A DNA stretch of 64,000 nucleotides, taken from assembly GCA_937121175.1 (NCBI GenBank), contig CAKZKD010000002.1:248001-312000 (forward strand), in the 5' to 3' direction. The notes beneath the pieces are model-generated. The model was not told the DNA's origin and ran no database searches. It was given only the letters and a program-made list of their open reading frames with translations. This document shows positions 42,790-51,817 of this stretch, piece after piece. Source of the stretch: an uncultured Flavobacteriales bacterium (GTDB taxonomy: Bacteria; Bacteroidota; Bacteroidia; Flavobacteriales_G; Salibacteraceae). Both the position numbers and the translations under genes were made by a program. Position 1 is the stretch's first letter, and each line of letters opens with the position of its first letter.

Positions 42790-44211
42790 CTATTTAATGT
42801 GCGAAATACGCAACATATTAGACATTCCTTTTCTTGCAATTGGCATACTGGCAATGTGTACCACATAGTCGCCAAATTGGGCATAGGTATATTCTTTCAA
42901 GAAGAGTTTGATTTCATCAATAGTGTGGTCGGTACTTACAAATTCGTTGTAATAAAAAGATTTTACACCCCAAACGAGGCTAAGCATATCCAAGATTTTA
43001 CGATTTGCTGTGAATACAAAGATGAATCCGTTAGGTCGGTAGCTAGCGGTTTTGAAAGCCGTGTAGCCTGAGAAGGTCATCGTAACTACACCGGTAGCTT
43101 TGGCTGCTTTGGCCAACTGTGCTGCACTGTTGCAAATGGAGTCAGTAATGAACCGTTCAGGCACATCTTCAGGAAATATTTCGGTATTGTATATCTGTTC
43201 TGATTGTTCAATGCGCATCACAATTTTCATCATGGTATCAACCACTTCAACTGGATATTTTCCAACTGAGGTTTCTCCACTTAGCATTACGGCATCAGCT
43301 CCATCTAGTACTGCATTTGCAACGTCATTAACTTCGGCTCTGCTAGGTGCAAAACTGTTTATCATCGACTCCATCATTTGAGTCGCAATTATTACTGGCT
43401 TGGCTTTGTTACGACATTGTTGAACAATGCTTTTTTGAATCAATGGAACTTCCTCTAAAGGAATCTCAACGCCCAAATCGCCACGAGCAACCATTAGTGC
43501 ATCGGCCTCTTCGATTATACGTTCAAGGTTTAAAACGGCTTCTGGTTTTTCGATTTTGGCTATTACCTTACTCGATTTTCCTGCTTTTGCAATTCTTGAT
43601 TTTAATTCAATTACGTCGTCTGCGCTGCGCACAAAAGACAAACCAACCCATGGTATATCATGTTCCAAGGCAAACTCTAAATCGACCAAATCTTTTTCGG
43701 TCAAACAAGGCATCGAAATTTTGGTGTCTGGCAAATTCACCCCCTTTCTCGACTTCAAAAGCCCCCCAAAAATGACCTTCGCTTCAATAGTAGATTTGTT
43801 GTCGGATGAAACAATTTCAAATTTGAATTTACCGTCATCCAACAAAATGTTCTCGCCTGGCTTTACATCTCTAGGGAAGTTTTTGTAGTTAATCCAAATT
43901 GCACCATTGTTTGAATCATCGGTTGTGAACTGGAGAATATCGCCAACAGCAACTTCTCGCCCTTCTCCCATCTCGCCAATTCGGATTTTCGGTCCTTGCA
44001 AATCAGCCAAGATTCCTGTGTGAATTTCGAATTCTTCGTCAATACTTCTAACCCGATCAATAACCTCCAAATGGTCTGCATGGGTTCCGTGCGAGAAATT
44101 AATTCTGCAAACATTCACTCCAGTTTGGATGATTTTTTTGAGTGTTTCGCGAGAACTGGTTGCGGGCCCTATGGTCGCAATTATTTTTGTTTTATTGTCT
44201 AAGTATTTCAT
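42790..44211 (-). CDS. pyk: pyruvate kinase
   Basis: 473 residues; makes pyruvate and ATP from phosphoenolpyruvate at the end of glycolysis. Signatures: TIGPATSSRETL and CRINFSHGTH at the N-terminus, DLQGPKIRIGEM, KIEKPEAVLNLE with the active-site Lys, MVARGDLGVEIPLEEVPL, and IIATQMMESMI. The C-terminal domain is normal in size. It overlaps by one base the IPExxxVDY gene upstream, a pairing seen in many Bacteroidota, so the run acpP to pyk is probably one transcript. Confidence 0.97.
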   Translation of the reverse strand: MKYLDNKTKIIATIGPATSSRETLKKIIQTGVNVCRINFSHGTHADHLEVIDRVRSIDEEFEIHTGILADLQGPKIRIGEMGEGREVAVGDILQFTTDDSNNGAIWINYKNFPRDVKPGENILLDDGKFKFEIVSSDNKSTIEAKVIFGGLLKSRKGVNLPDTKISMPCLTEKDLVDLEFALEHDIPWVGLSFVRSADDVIELKSRIAKAGKSSKVIAKIEKPEAVLNLERIIEEADALMVARGDLGVEIPLEEVPLIQKSIVQQCRNKAKPVIIATQMMESMINSFAPSRAEVNDVANAVLDGADAVMLSGETSVGKYPVEVVDTMMKIVMRIEQSEQIYNTEIFPEDVPERFITDSICNSAAQLAKAAKATGVVTMTFSGYTAFKTASYRPNGFIFVFTANRKILDMLSLVWGVKSFYYNEFVSTDHTIDEIKLFLKEYTYAQFGDYVVHIASMPIARKGMSNMLRISHIK

Positions 44212-44621
44212 TATTCCATCAATAAATTTTGCTTTGAGCGCAGTTCTTTAGGATTCACTTCCACTGCAGAAAGCACTTCATTTAGCGAACTAAGTTCGGC
44301 TATAAATTCTTTTTTCTTTGACCGTTCGTAAACTCCGTCAACAATAATAAAATAGTCAACGTCTTTCCGTTCGGGAATTAACAATCCATGATTGCTCCGA
44401 TTCGATAATAGGTAATAAAACAACTCTTGATGTTCAATAGAGTACGTGTAATAAGAAAACTCCTGTGATTCATCACTCGAAGTGATAATATAAGGTTCCT
44501 GTTTTACAAAATCGAACTCAAATTTTTTGTTGAGCGCCCAAGCCAATCTGTAATCTTTAAAATGGCAATACAAACCTATCAGTTGAAAATCATAGTCGTA
44601 TTCAAAGCCTAATGTTGCCAT
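44211..44621 (-). CDS. IPExxxVDY family protein
   Basis: 136 residues carrying the family-naming motif IPERKDVDYF at about 101-110, within LLIPERKDVDYFIIVDG. The family is nearly limited to Bacteroidota, is of unknown function and is usually encoded between rnc and pyk, as here. It is soluble, with no signal or membrane helix. It overlaps pyk by one base. Confidence 0.88.
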   Translation of the reverse strand: MATLGFEYDYDFQLIGLYCHFKDYRLAWALNKKFEFDFVKQEPYIITSSDESQEFSYYTYSIEHQELFYYLLSNRSNHGLLIPERKDVDYFIIVDGVYERSKKKEFIAELSSLNEVLSAVEVNPKELRSKQNLLME

Positions 44622-44688
44622 AGTACAATATTATGCTATTTGAATGGTCAGAAACAGTTCAACAACAGTAACTACAAACTATTAACGT

Positions 44689-45396
44689 TTAAGAAATATT
44701 CAATTCCTGTAATGCTATTTGGCTGGCTAGCTGACTAGCTTCTTTTTTGCTTTTTCCAGTCGCAGTTGCAGTCGATTTCTTGTCCACTAATACTTCAGCT
44801 TTAAAGATTTTTTTATCCTCTTCATTGAGTTCAGTGATAATAAACTCCAAATGATTTTTTTCCTGTTGTGACCATTCCAAAAGGTTGCTTTTAAAATTTG
44901 TGGTTTTCGCTATTAACACCGTTGGGTCAAGGTGTGCAATTATGAACTGTTGAACCGCTTTTTTTGCCACAATCAAATCAGTGTCTAAATAAATAGCACC
45001 AATAAATGCTTCAAGACAATTTCCCGGTATAGAAGTGTTTACCAGAGTTATTTTCCCGTCTGTTTTGATAAGGTCATTCAATCCCATTTTAAGGGCGCAT
45101 TGGTTGAGGTTTTTCCGGTTTACAACCTTCGCTCTCAGCTGCGTAAGAACACCTTCTTGTTCATCTTCGTATTGCTCCATAAGCCACTCGGCAACAACTA
45201 AATCAAGAACGCTGTCGCCCAAAAATTCTAGGCGTTCGTTATTAATTCCACTTTTTTTATTTCTAGTTACGGACCGATGAATTAATGCTTTTTCATAAAG
45301 CGATTCATCATTAGGATAAAAGCCTAATAAGTTGAATACAGTTTGGGAAAATGGAGTGTGATTTTTCTTTTTGGAAAAGAACCCAAAAAGCTTCAC
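44689..45396 (-). CDS. rnc: ribonuclease III (GTG start)
   Basis: 235 residues; cuts double-stranded RNA in rRNA maturation and mRNA decay. The catalytic signature NERLEFLGDSVLDL is present near residue 55, the second acidic site in LEAFIGAIYLD, and a double-stranded-RNA-binding domain at the C-terminus (about 165-235, ATATGKSKKEASQLAS). GTG 45396 directly follows the fabF stop with no gap; no suitable ATG follows. Confidence 0.95.
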   Translation of the reverse strand: MKLFGFFSKKKNHTPFSQTVFNLLGFYPNDESLYEKALIHRSVTRNKKSGINNERLEFLGDSVLDLVVAEWLMEQYEDEQEGVLTQLRAKVVNRKNLNQCALKMGLNDLIKTDGKITLVNTSIPGNCLEAFIGAIYLDTDLIVAKKAVQQFIIAHLDPTVLIAKTTNFKSNLLEWSQQEKNHLEFIITELNEEDKKIFKAEVLVDKKSTATATGKSKKEASQLASQIALQELNIS

Positions 45397-46650
45397 TTAG
45401 CCTTTAAATTTTTTAACTAGGACAGAAGCATTGTGTCCACCGAAACCGAAAGTGTTGCTTAAGGCATAATTAACTTCTCGCTCTTGTGCTTCGTTGAAGG
45501 TGAAATTCAATTTAGAATCCAACTCTGGATCGTCTGTAAAGTGATTAATTGTTGGAGGCACTACATCGTGGTAAACTGAGAAAATTGAAGCGATTGACTC
45601 AATTGCTCCAGCCGCTCCCAGCAAGTGACCCGTCATTGATTTGGTTGATGAAATATTTAAGTTATAGGCATGGTCTTTAAACACGCGTTGTATTGCTTTA
45701 GTTTCAGCAATATCCCCCAATGGAGTAGATGTACCGTGTACATTTATGTAATCAACCTGATCTACATTGAGGTAACCATCAGAAAGTGTGTTGCGCATAA
45801 CGTTCAATGCACCTAGTCCCTCTGGATGAGGAGCTGTAATGTGATGTGCATCAGCAGACATTCCTCCACCAATAACTTCGGCGTAAATTTTTGCGCCTCT
45901 GGCTTTTGCGTGTTCGTATTCTTCAAGAATCAATGCACCAGCACCTTCTCCTAGCACAAATCCCTCTCTGTCCTTATCAAAAGGCCGTGAGGCTGTTTCT
46001 GGAGAATCGTTCCTTGTGGATAAAGCTTTAAGCGCATTAAAACCACCAATTCCAGCTTCAATTACTGAAGCCTCAGAACCACCAGTTACAAATGCATCGG
46101 CTTTACCTAGACGGATATAATTGAATGCATCAATGATTGAATTTGTTGAAGAAGCACAAGCCGAAACCGTACTGTAGTTAGGACCTCTGAATCCATGCTT
46201 CATTGAAATTTGACCACTTGCAATATCAGCAATCATTTTAGGAATAAAGAACGGATTGAAACGAGGTGTTCCATCACCTTCAACAAAGTTTTGAACTTCA
46301 TTTTGGAACGTATGAATACCTCCAATACCTGAAGCCCAAATGACCCCGATACGATCGGGGTCTTGAGTTTCTATACTTAAACCAGCATCGTTTATTGCCT
46401 CTTCAGAAGCAACCATAGCGTATTGTGTAAAAGGATCCATCTTTCGTTGTTCCTTTCTGTGAATAAAATCATTCACGTCAAAGTTTTTCAATTCGCAGGC
46501 GAATTGAGTCTTAAACTGAGATGCATCAAAACGTGTAATAGGAGCGGCGCCACTTACACCGTTAACTAATCCATTCCAATACTCATCGGCATTGTTTCCA
46601 ATAGCCGTAAGAGCACCTATGCCTGTTACTACTACACGCTTTAATTCCAT
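45397..46650 (-). CDS. fabF: beta-ketoacyl-ACP synthase II
   Basis: 417 residues; elongates acyl-ACP with malonyl-ACP in fatty-acid synthesis. Catalytic Cys is in TVSACASSTNSI (about 165), the two His are in NVHGTSTPLGD (about 305) and SMTGHLLGAAG (about 340), and the Gly-rich end is LSNTFGFGGHNASVLV. It lies between acpP (46 bp upstream) and rnc. Confidence 0.97.
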   Translation of the reverse strand: MELKRVVVTGIGALTAIGNNADEYWNGLVNGVSGAAPITRFDASQFKTQFACELKNFDVNDFIHRKEQRKMDPFTQYAMVASEEAINDAGLSIETQDPDRIGVIWASGIGGIHTFQNEVQNFVEGDGTPRFNPFFIPKMIADIASGQISMKHGFRGPNYSTVSACASSTNSIIDAFNYIRLGKADAFVTGGSEASVIEAGIGGFNALKALSTRNDSPETASRPFDKDREGFVLGEGAGALILEEYEHAKARGAKIYAEVIGGGMSADAHHITAPHPEGLGALNVMRNTLSDGYLNVDQVDYINVHGTSTPLGDIAETKAIQRVFKDHAYNLNISSTKSMTGHLLGAAGAIESIASIFSVYHDVVPPTINHFTDDPELDSKLNFTFNEAQEREVNYALSNTFGFGGHNASVLVKKFKG

Positions 46651-46696
46651 ACGCTTACACGATTAGGTTATAAAAATCAATAAAAATAGGGGGCGA

Positions 46697-46933
46697 TTAC
46701 TTTACGTTTTCGCTAATGTATTTTACAGCATCACCAACAGTACCAATATTCTCAGCATGATCATCTGGAATAGCAATGTTGAATTCTTTTTCGAACTCCA
46801 TAATAAGTTCAACGGTGTCTAAAGAATCTGCTCCTAAGTCATTTGTGAAGCTAGCCTCTTGGGTAACTTCTGATTCTTCAACTCCTAATTTATCTACAAT
46901 AATTGCGATCACTTTGTTTGAAACGTCTGACAT
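46697..46933 (-). CDS. acpP: acyl carrier protein
   Basis: 78 residues. [15 protein letters not shown] contains the serine (about 38) to which the phosphopantetheine arm is attached. The small acidic four-helix protein carries acyl chains for fatty-acid synthesis. It heads the run acpP-fabF-rnc-IPExxxVDY-pyk. Confidence 0.98.
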   Translation of the reverse strand: MSDVSNKVIAIIVDKLGVEESEVTQEASFTNDLGADSLDTVELIMEFEKEFNIAIPDDHAENIGTVGDAVKYISENVK

Positions 46934-46965
46934 TTTAATTCAGTTTTAAATTTTAAATTTATGTT

Positions 46966-46997
46966 GCAAAGAAAAATATTTATTTAAATATAATCAA
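46966..46997 (-). promoter_or_regulatory. probable acpP promoter
   Basis: On the minus strand TTG (46997-46995) is followed after 24 bases by TTTG (46970-46967) and then C. That matches the spacing of the phylum's TTTG-N20-TAnnTTTG promoter, although the TAnn positions read TTTC. The leader would be about 30 bases. Confidence 0.4.
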
Positions 46998-47032
46998 TGT
47001 TTTTTTATTCCCTGATAACCAGTATTTTACGG

Positions 47033-48064
47033 TTAAAAAGCACTTTTAAATTGTTTTAAGAAACGAATATCGTTTTCAAAAAACAGTCGAATATCATCTA
47101 CACCATATCGGTTCATGGCAATTCGTTCTATTCCCATTCCGAAGGCGTAACCCGAATATTCATTTGGGTCAATTCCACAATTTGTAAGAACATTTGGGTC
47201 AACCATTCCGCAACCCATAATCTCTAACCAACCGGTTCCTTTTGTAATTCGGTAATCCGATTCGTTTTCTAAACCCCACCACACATCTACTTCTGCGCTA
47301 GGCTCCGTAAACGGAAAGTATGAAGGCCGCATTCTAATTTTAGCTTTTGGCCCAAAAAATTCACTCGCAAAATACTGCAAAGTCTGCATTAAATCGGCAA
47401 AGCTTACGCCTTTATCAATATAAAGTCCTTCAATCTGATGGAATATGCAGTGGGAACGGGCAGAAATAGCTTCATTCCTAAAAACTTTTCCGGGAGAAAT
47501 TGTTCGAATTGGAGGCTTTCCACCTTCCATAATTCTAACTTGAACCGAACTGGTATGCGTTCGCAATACGAGGTCGTCTTCCCCTCCTTTATTTTCGACA
47601 AAAAAGGTGTCCTGCATATCTCTTGCTGGATGTTCTTCCGGAAAGTTTAATGCAGTAAAGTTGTGCCAGTCGTCTTCTACTTCTGGTCCTTCAGAAATGG
47701 AAAACCCGATACCGGCGAAAATATCAATGATTTCTTGGCGAACCAATGAAATGGGATGACGAGCACCTATTTCTTTATAATTTCCAGGTAAAGTAAGGTC
47801 ATTAATTGAGCCTTCATTATTCGATTGACCTTCAACAGAAGATTTTAATTCTAAAATTTTTTCTTGAGCGAAGTTTTTCAGCTCATTCAATTGCTTACCA
47901 AACTCCTTTTTTTGTTCGTTCGGAACAGATTTAAAAGCACCAAAAAGTTCTTTTAATATTCCTTTTTGACCCAAGTACTTGATGCGTAATTGTTCTGCTT
48001 CATCCGCAGATTTTACGACTACTTTTTCGAGTTCTTGCTTGTATTGTTGAAGTTGTTCTAGCAT
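47033..48064 (-). CDS. pheS: phenylalanyl-tRNA synthetase alpha subunit
   Basis: 343 residues. A coiled-coil N-terminal arm (about 1-90) binds tRNA. The class II motifs are motif 2 in FRNEAISARSHCIFHQIEG (given as FRNEAISARSH) and motif 3 in GMGIERIAMNRYGVDDIR. HPAEDMQDTFF-like RDMQDTFFVEN and WLEIMGCGMVDPNV are typical. It charges tRNA-Phe with the beta subunit, which is not in this window. Start ATG 48064. Confidence 0.97.
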   Translation of the reverse strand: MLEQLQQYKQELEKVVVKSADEAEQLRIKYLGQKGILKELFGAFKSVPNEQKKEFGKQLNELKNFAQEKILELKSSVEGQSNNEGSINDLTLPGNYKEIGARHPISLVRQEIIDIFAGIGFSISEGPEVEDDWHNFTALNFPEEHPARDMQDTFFVENKGGEDDLVLRTHTSSVQVRIMEGGKPPIRTISPGKVFRNEAISARSHCIFHQIEGLYIDKGVSFADLMQTLQYFASEFFGPKAKIRMRPSYFPFTEPSAEVDVWWGLENESDYRITKGTGWLEIMGCGMVDPNVLTNCGIDPNEYSGYAFGMGIERIAMNRYGVDDIRLFFENDIRFLKQFKSAF

Positions 48065-48124
48065 AATTCAGCGGCGGCAAAAATAGTAATCTTCATTGTG
48101 CAGCCAATCTTTGGTATTCTTTTG

Positions 48125-49390
48125 TTAAGCCGTTTCCAATGTGATTAAAGTAATCTCGGGCATTATACCAACTCGGCCAGGAAAGCCTATGAAACCAAAC
48201 CCACGATTTACGTATAAATATTCGTTACCTTCTTGGTACAAGCCCGCCCAGCGCGGGTAGCGGTATTTTACCGGACTCCATTTTATAAAACCTGGTATTT
48301 CTACACCGAATTGCATCCCGTGGGTGTGCCCACTTAGCGTTAAATCAAATTGCTTTTTGTGTGGTCTTACTTTTTCATCCCAATGGCTTGGGTCGTGTGA
48401 GAGTAATACTTTAAAATCTGCATCCGTATTACCAATTGATTTATCCAAATCTCCAACTTGAGGAAAAGGTGGTTTGCCCCAATTTTCTACTCCTACCAAC
48501 TGTATTTTTTCGTTGTTTTTTTCAATGAAAGCATGTTCGTTTTTTAGGAGTTTAAATCCCATTTGTTGATGCACATCATCCATTAGTAGTTGGTCGTTTA
48601 TTCTATCTTCTTCAGTTGACCACTGCCGATAAATGCCGTAATCATGATTTCCTTTGGTGGAATAAACGCCGTATTTCGCCTTCAATTCTTTAAAGACATC
48701 GATAAAAGGAAGCACTTCGGTTGTTTTGCCGTTTACCAAATCGCCTGTAAATGCAATGAGGTCGGGTTGAAGTTCATTGACCATGGCGACACCTTTTTTT
48801 ACTTCTTCTATGTTATCGAAACTACCCGAATGAATGTCTGATAGCTGTGCAATTGTGAATCCATGAAACGATTTTGGAAGGTTGTGGAATTTTAATGTTA
48901 CCCTACGAACTTGGTAGGCATATTTACCAAACGTGATTCCGTTAATCATTGAAATAAATGGGATTCCAGCAATAACAAGCCCGGCATTTTTTACAAACTT
49001 TCTACGCGTTGGGTGGTAGGTAATTTCTTTCTTTTGAAGAAGGTTGACACCAAGAAAGGGTAAACCAATAAGTCCATCAACTAAAACAATTAACCCAAAA
49101 ATTATTTTGCCAATCATCATTGAAAACGAAGCACCCATGAGCCAATTTTGCATTGCACTTGGGAAAACAGGTGGATTATACAATCGATAAAATACAGCAA
49201 TCAACCCCGCAATTACTAGCAGCTCAGATATAAGAACGCCAAATTGAATTTTTCTCCAATAGCTTGTGTCTTTGTACCAACTGCGCAAGCGCATGTAGCT
49301 GATAATGGTTAGAAAAAGGTAAATGCCAATGGCGACTAAAAAAGAAAGTAATCGTGGGTTCATATTCGCCACAAAGGTGGGCTGAAACAT
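48125..49390 (-). CDS. membrane-anchored metallophosphoesterase (YkuE/YaeI-like)
   Basis: 421 residues. Four hydrophobic helices at the N-terminus (about 12-160) are followed by a calcineurin-like phosphoesterase domain with the usual metal motifs: QLSDIHSGSFD, AFTGDLVNG, STKGNHDYG, LSHDPSHWD and LSGHTHGMQFG. The substrate may be a lipid or nucleotide pyrophosphate, by comparison with relatives; this is not certain. ATG 49390 is taken as the start; ATG 49363 just before the first helix is also good. Divergent from moaA. Confidence 0.9.
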   Translation of the reverse strand: MFQPTFVANMNPRLLSFLVAIGIYLFLTIISYMRLRSWYKDTSYWRKIQFGVLISELLVIAGLIAVFYRLYNPPVFPSAMQNWLMGASFSMMIGKIIFGLIVLVDGLIGLPFLGVNLLQKKEITYHPTRRKFVKNAGLVIAGIPFISMINGITFGKYAYQVRRVTLKFHNLPKSFHGFTIAQLSDIHSGSFDNIEEVKKGVAMVNELQPDLIAFTGDLVNGKTTEVLPFIDVFKELKAKYGVYSTKGNHDYGIYRQWSTEEDRINDQLLMDDVHQQMGFKLLKNEHAFIEKNNEKIQLVGVENWGKPPFPQVGDLDKSIGNTDADFKVLLSHDPSHWDEKVRPHKKQFDLTLSGHTHGMQFGVEIPGFIKWSPVKYRYPRWAGLYQEGNEYLYVNRGFGFIGFPGRVGIMPEITLITLETA

Positions 49391-49458
49391 CAGAGTCAAT
49401 TGTTAGAAATAATTAAATCAGGTGTTCTTTAAATGGCCGTTTTCCTGCACGACCCAAT

Positions 49459-49466
49459 TATATTTG
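49459..49466 (+). promoter_or_regulatory. TAnnTTTG promoter box at the moaA start
   Basis: TATATTTG fits the phylum's -7 box and lies five bases before ATG 49472. Transcription would begin at about the start codon. It argues for ATG 49472 over ATG 49433 as the start of moaA. Confidence 0.4.
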
Positions 49467-49471
49467 CCGCC

Positions 49472-50512
49472 ATGCACAATGAATTGGAAGCGATATCGGC
49501 CGATAGCAATCTCTCGATTGAAAACCTAACCGATGCATACAACCGTGAGCATTCATATCTAAGAATTTCGTTAATAGAAAAATGCAACTTGCGGTGCACC
49601 TATTGTATGCCTGAAGAAGGTGTTCAACTCTCGCCGAATGCATCTATAATGTCCGCTGAAGAGGTTTTGGGAATTGCAAAATCGTTTGTAGATTCTGGAG
49701 TAACCAAAATTCGTTTGACGGGAGGTGAGCCATTACTACGCAAAGATTTTGACGTTATTTACATTGGCTTATCCGCCCTTCCAGCGGAAATAAGCATTAC
49801 GACCAATGCTGTTCTCTTAGACAAATATTTGCCGATTTTTAAGGAGAAAGAGATGAAGAGTATCAATATTTCATTGGATACTTTGAGCCGACAAAAATTC
49901 CGAGACATTACACGAAGAGATCAGTTTCAAAAAGTGTTAGATAATATTTATGCAGCGCTTAACGCAGGCATTCAGCCAAGAATAAATGTGGTATTGCTCA
50001 AGGATTTTAATGAAGATGAAATCACCGATTTTATTGAATTAACTAAAGACTTACCAATTGTAATTCGATTTATTGAGTTCATGCCCTTTGAAGGGAATCA
50101 ATGGAAAACGGAGAAACTAGTATCGCTCTCATCTATACTGCAACAAGCTGCCGAAACATTTGGAGCGGGTAAAATAGTTCGTCTGCAAGATAAAGCGAAC
50201 GACACCTCAAAGAATTACCAGATCAAAGGCTTCAGCGGAAGTTTTTCAGTTATTAGCACCGTTACAAATCCATTTTGTGATTCTTGTAATCGTATTCGAT
50301 TAACTGCAAATGGCACCATAAAAAACTGCTTGTTTTCGGACGATGAAGTAAATATTCTGGAAGTATATAGGAAGACCGAACCAATAATGCCCTTGGTAAA
50401 AAAAGCACTGAACGCTAAACATTTGGTACGTGGTGGTATGCAAACACTTGAGCAATTCTCCGACCCGAAAAAAAACCAAGCCAACCGAAGTATGATACTT
50501 ATCGGGGGGTAG
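49472..50512 (+). CDS. moaA: GTP 3',8-cyclase MoaA (molybdenum cofactor synthesis)
   Basis: 346 residues. Radical-SAM enzyme for the first step of molybdopterin formation. The N-terminal iron-sulphur cluster motif is CNLRCTYC (Cys 38, 42, 45), TGGEPLLR follows, and the second cluster's cysteines are in FCDSCNRIRL and IKNCLF. The stretch before YLRISL is longer than in most MoaA proteins even from ATG 49472; ATG 49433 would add thirteen more residues. No other moa gene is adjacent, which is unusual, so the pathway genes must lie elsewhere. Confidence 0.94.
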   Translation: MHNELEAISADSNLSIENLTDAYNREHSYLRISLIEKCNLRCTYCMPEEGVQLSPNASIMSAEEVLGIAKSFVDSGVTKIRLTGGEPLLRKDFDVIYIGLSALPAEISITTNAVLLDKYLPIFKEKEMKSINISLDTLSRQKFRDITRRDQFQKVLDNIYAALNAGIQPRINVVLLKDFNEDEITDFIELTKDLPIVIRFIEFMPFEGNQWKTEKLVSLSSILQQAAETFGAGKIVRLQDKANDTSKNYQIKGFSGSFSVISTVTNPFCDSCNRIRLTANGTIKNCLFSDDEVNILEVYRKTEPIMPLVKKALNAKHLVRGGMQTLEQFSDPKKNQANRSMILIGG

Positions 50513-50830
50513 GCTCGTCTGCGGCGAGAATATGGAGGTTTGAACGTTGAATTTGGCTCGGTTTTAGCGAGTCAAATACCTTTTGTAGTTTCAATATAGC
50601 CGAGGAGTAATTTTCTTTGCGTTTGCATTGTTCAACTCTGCGTTACAACATCTGCGTTCTCTGCGAAATCAGCGGGAGCAATCAACTTTACATGAAAGAG
50701 ATTCTGAATACCTACCTCATACCTCAAGCTTTTCTATCCGGATTCGATAACCCCTTATCAAGCACCAGATCGGCAGCTGTGAGAATGAAGGAAACAGGCC
50801 TCTAGTTACAGACCAGTGAGGTGTTTTTCG
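50513..50830. repeat. 318-bp intergenic stretch with hairpin and repeat-like sequence
   Basis: It contains a hairpin TTTGGCTCG/CGAGTCAAA (50552-50576) and the stretch TCTGCGTTCTCTGCGAAATC (50651-50670) followed by AGCGGGA. Such TCTGCG...AAATCAGCGGG sequences are, as I recall, scattered between genes in several bacterial groups, so this may be a dispersed repeat. A 62-codon frame at 50617-50805 looks like chance. I see no promoter or gene. Confidence 0.4.
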
Positions 50831-51817
50831 CTACAACTCCCTCACCATCAAACTCTCCGCAAAGTCTTTGAGAATTTTTTTACGGCTATCATCAGCAGAA
50901 ATGCTATTTAGTGCAATTCCTGCGTTAACATAAAAGGTATTCATGTCAGCCTTGGCTCTGTTCCGAATATCAAGCGCATTAAATACCGTTTTCACTTGCT
51001 CAATTTTTTTAGAGCCATCAATGCTTGTGCTGTTGTATAAATCAACTAATTCTTGCCGCTGAGTTTCATTAGAAATGGAGTAGGCTTTTGCAAATAAATA
51101 CGTCTTTTTACAAGCTAAAACATCACCCCCAACTTGTTTCCCAAACTTTTCGGGGTCGCCAAATAAATCAAGAATATCGTCTTGCAGTTGAAAGGCAATT
51201 CCAAAGTTTTTTCCGAAATCGTACATTAGGTTAGCATCATTCTCTGAAGCCCCAGCCATAATCGCTCCTATGCGCAGGCTTTCTCCTAATAGCACAGCGG
51301 TTTTGAGTTCTATCATCCCCAGATAATCATCTAGGCTCACGGTTGGTTTAATCTCAAAATCCATGTCCAATTGCTGACCTTCGCATACCTCAATTGCGGT
51401 TTTATTGAAGTTGGAAAACAAGGAATGGAATTTTGAATCGGTATTTTTACTCAAGTATTGGTAAGCTAAAATCATCATGGCATCACCTGAAAGAATTCCG
51501 GTGTTTTCATCCCATTTTTTGTGCACCGTGGCATGGCCTCTTCGAAGTGGTGCTTCGTCCATTATATCGTCATGAACTAACGTGAAGTTATGAAAAACCT
51601 CTACCGCAATAGCTTGATTAATAGCTATTTCTGTGTCAGCGCCAAATAATTCTGCGGCAGCTAAGGTGCAAACCGGGCGCACTCGTTTTCCGCCTAATTC
51701 CATGATGTATTGAATAGGCTCGTACAGTTGTACGGGTTGATTTTTAAACTCAGTGAGTTTTATTTTTTCTTCGAAGAAGTTTCTTAGCTCTTCAATGGAG
51801 TGCTGAGTAGTTGCCAT
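50831..51817 (-). CDS. polyprenyl diphosphate synthase, probably C20 (GGPP-type)
   Basis: 328 residues; joins isopentenyl units into a longer prenyl diphosphate. The first Asp-rich motif DDIMD is at 83-87 and the second is in QLQDDILDLFGDP at about 215. GGKRVRPVC and the KTAVLLGES helix are typical. The fifth residue before the first motif is Phe 78 and the fourth is Thr, with no insertion in the motif. In known enzymes this pattern goes with geranylgeranyl diphosphate (C20), so that is my guess for the product. Last gene of the minus-strand run starting at 57439; it begins one base after the rfbA stop. Confidence 0.92.
   Translation of the reverse strand: MATTQHSIEELRNFFEEKIKLTEFKNQPVQLYEPIQYIMELGGKRVRPVCTLAAAELFGADTEIAINQAIAVEVFHNFTLVHDDIMDEAPLRRGHATVHKKWDENTGILSGDAMMILAYQYLSKNTDSKFHSLFSNFNKTAIEVCEGQQLDMDFEIKPTVSLDDYLGMIELKTAVLLGESLRIGAIMAGASENDANLMYDFGKNFGIAFQLQDDILDLFGDPEKFGKQVGGDVLACKKTYLFAKAYSISNETQRQELVDLYNSTSIDGSKKIEQVKTVFNALDIRNRAKADMNTFYVNAGIALNSISADDSRKKILKDFAESLMVREL

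Noticed and set aside
50617-50805. 62-codon frame between moaA and the prenyl synthase gene
   Set aside because: No motif, signal or start-site support; it lies in repeat-like intergenic sequence.
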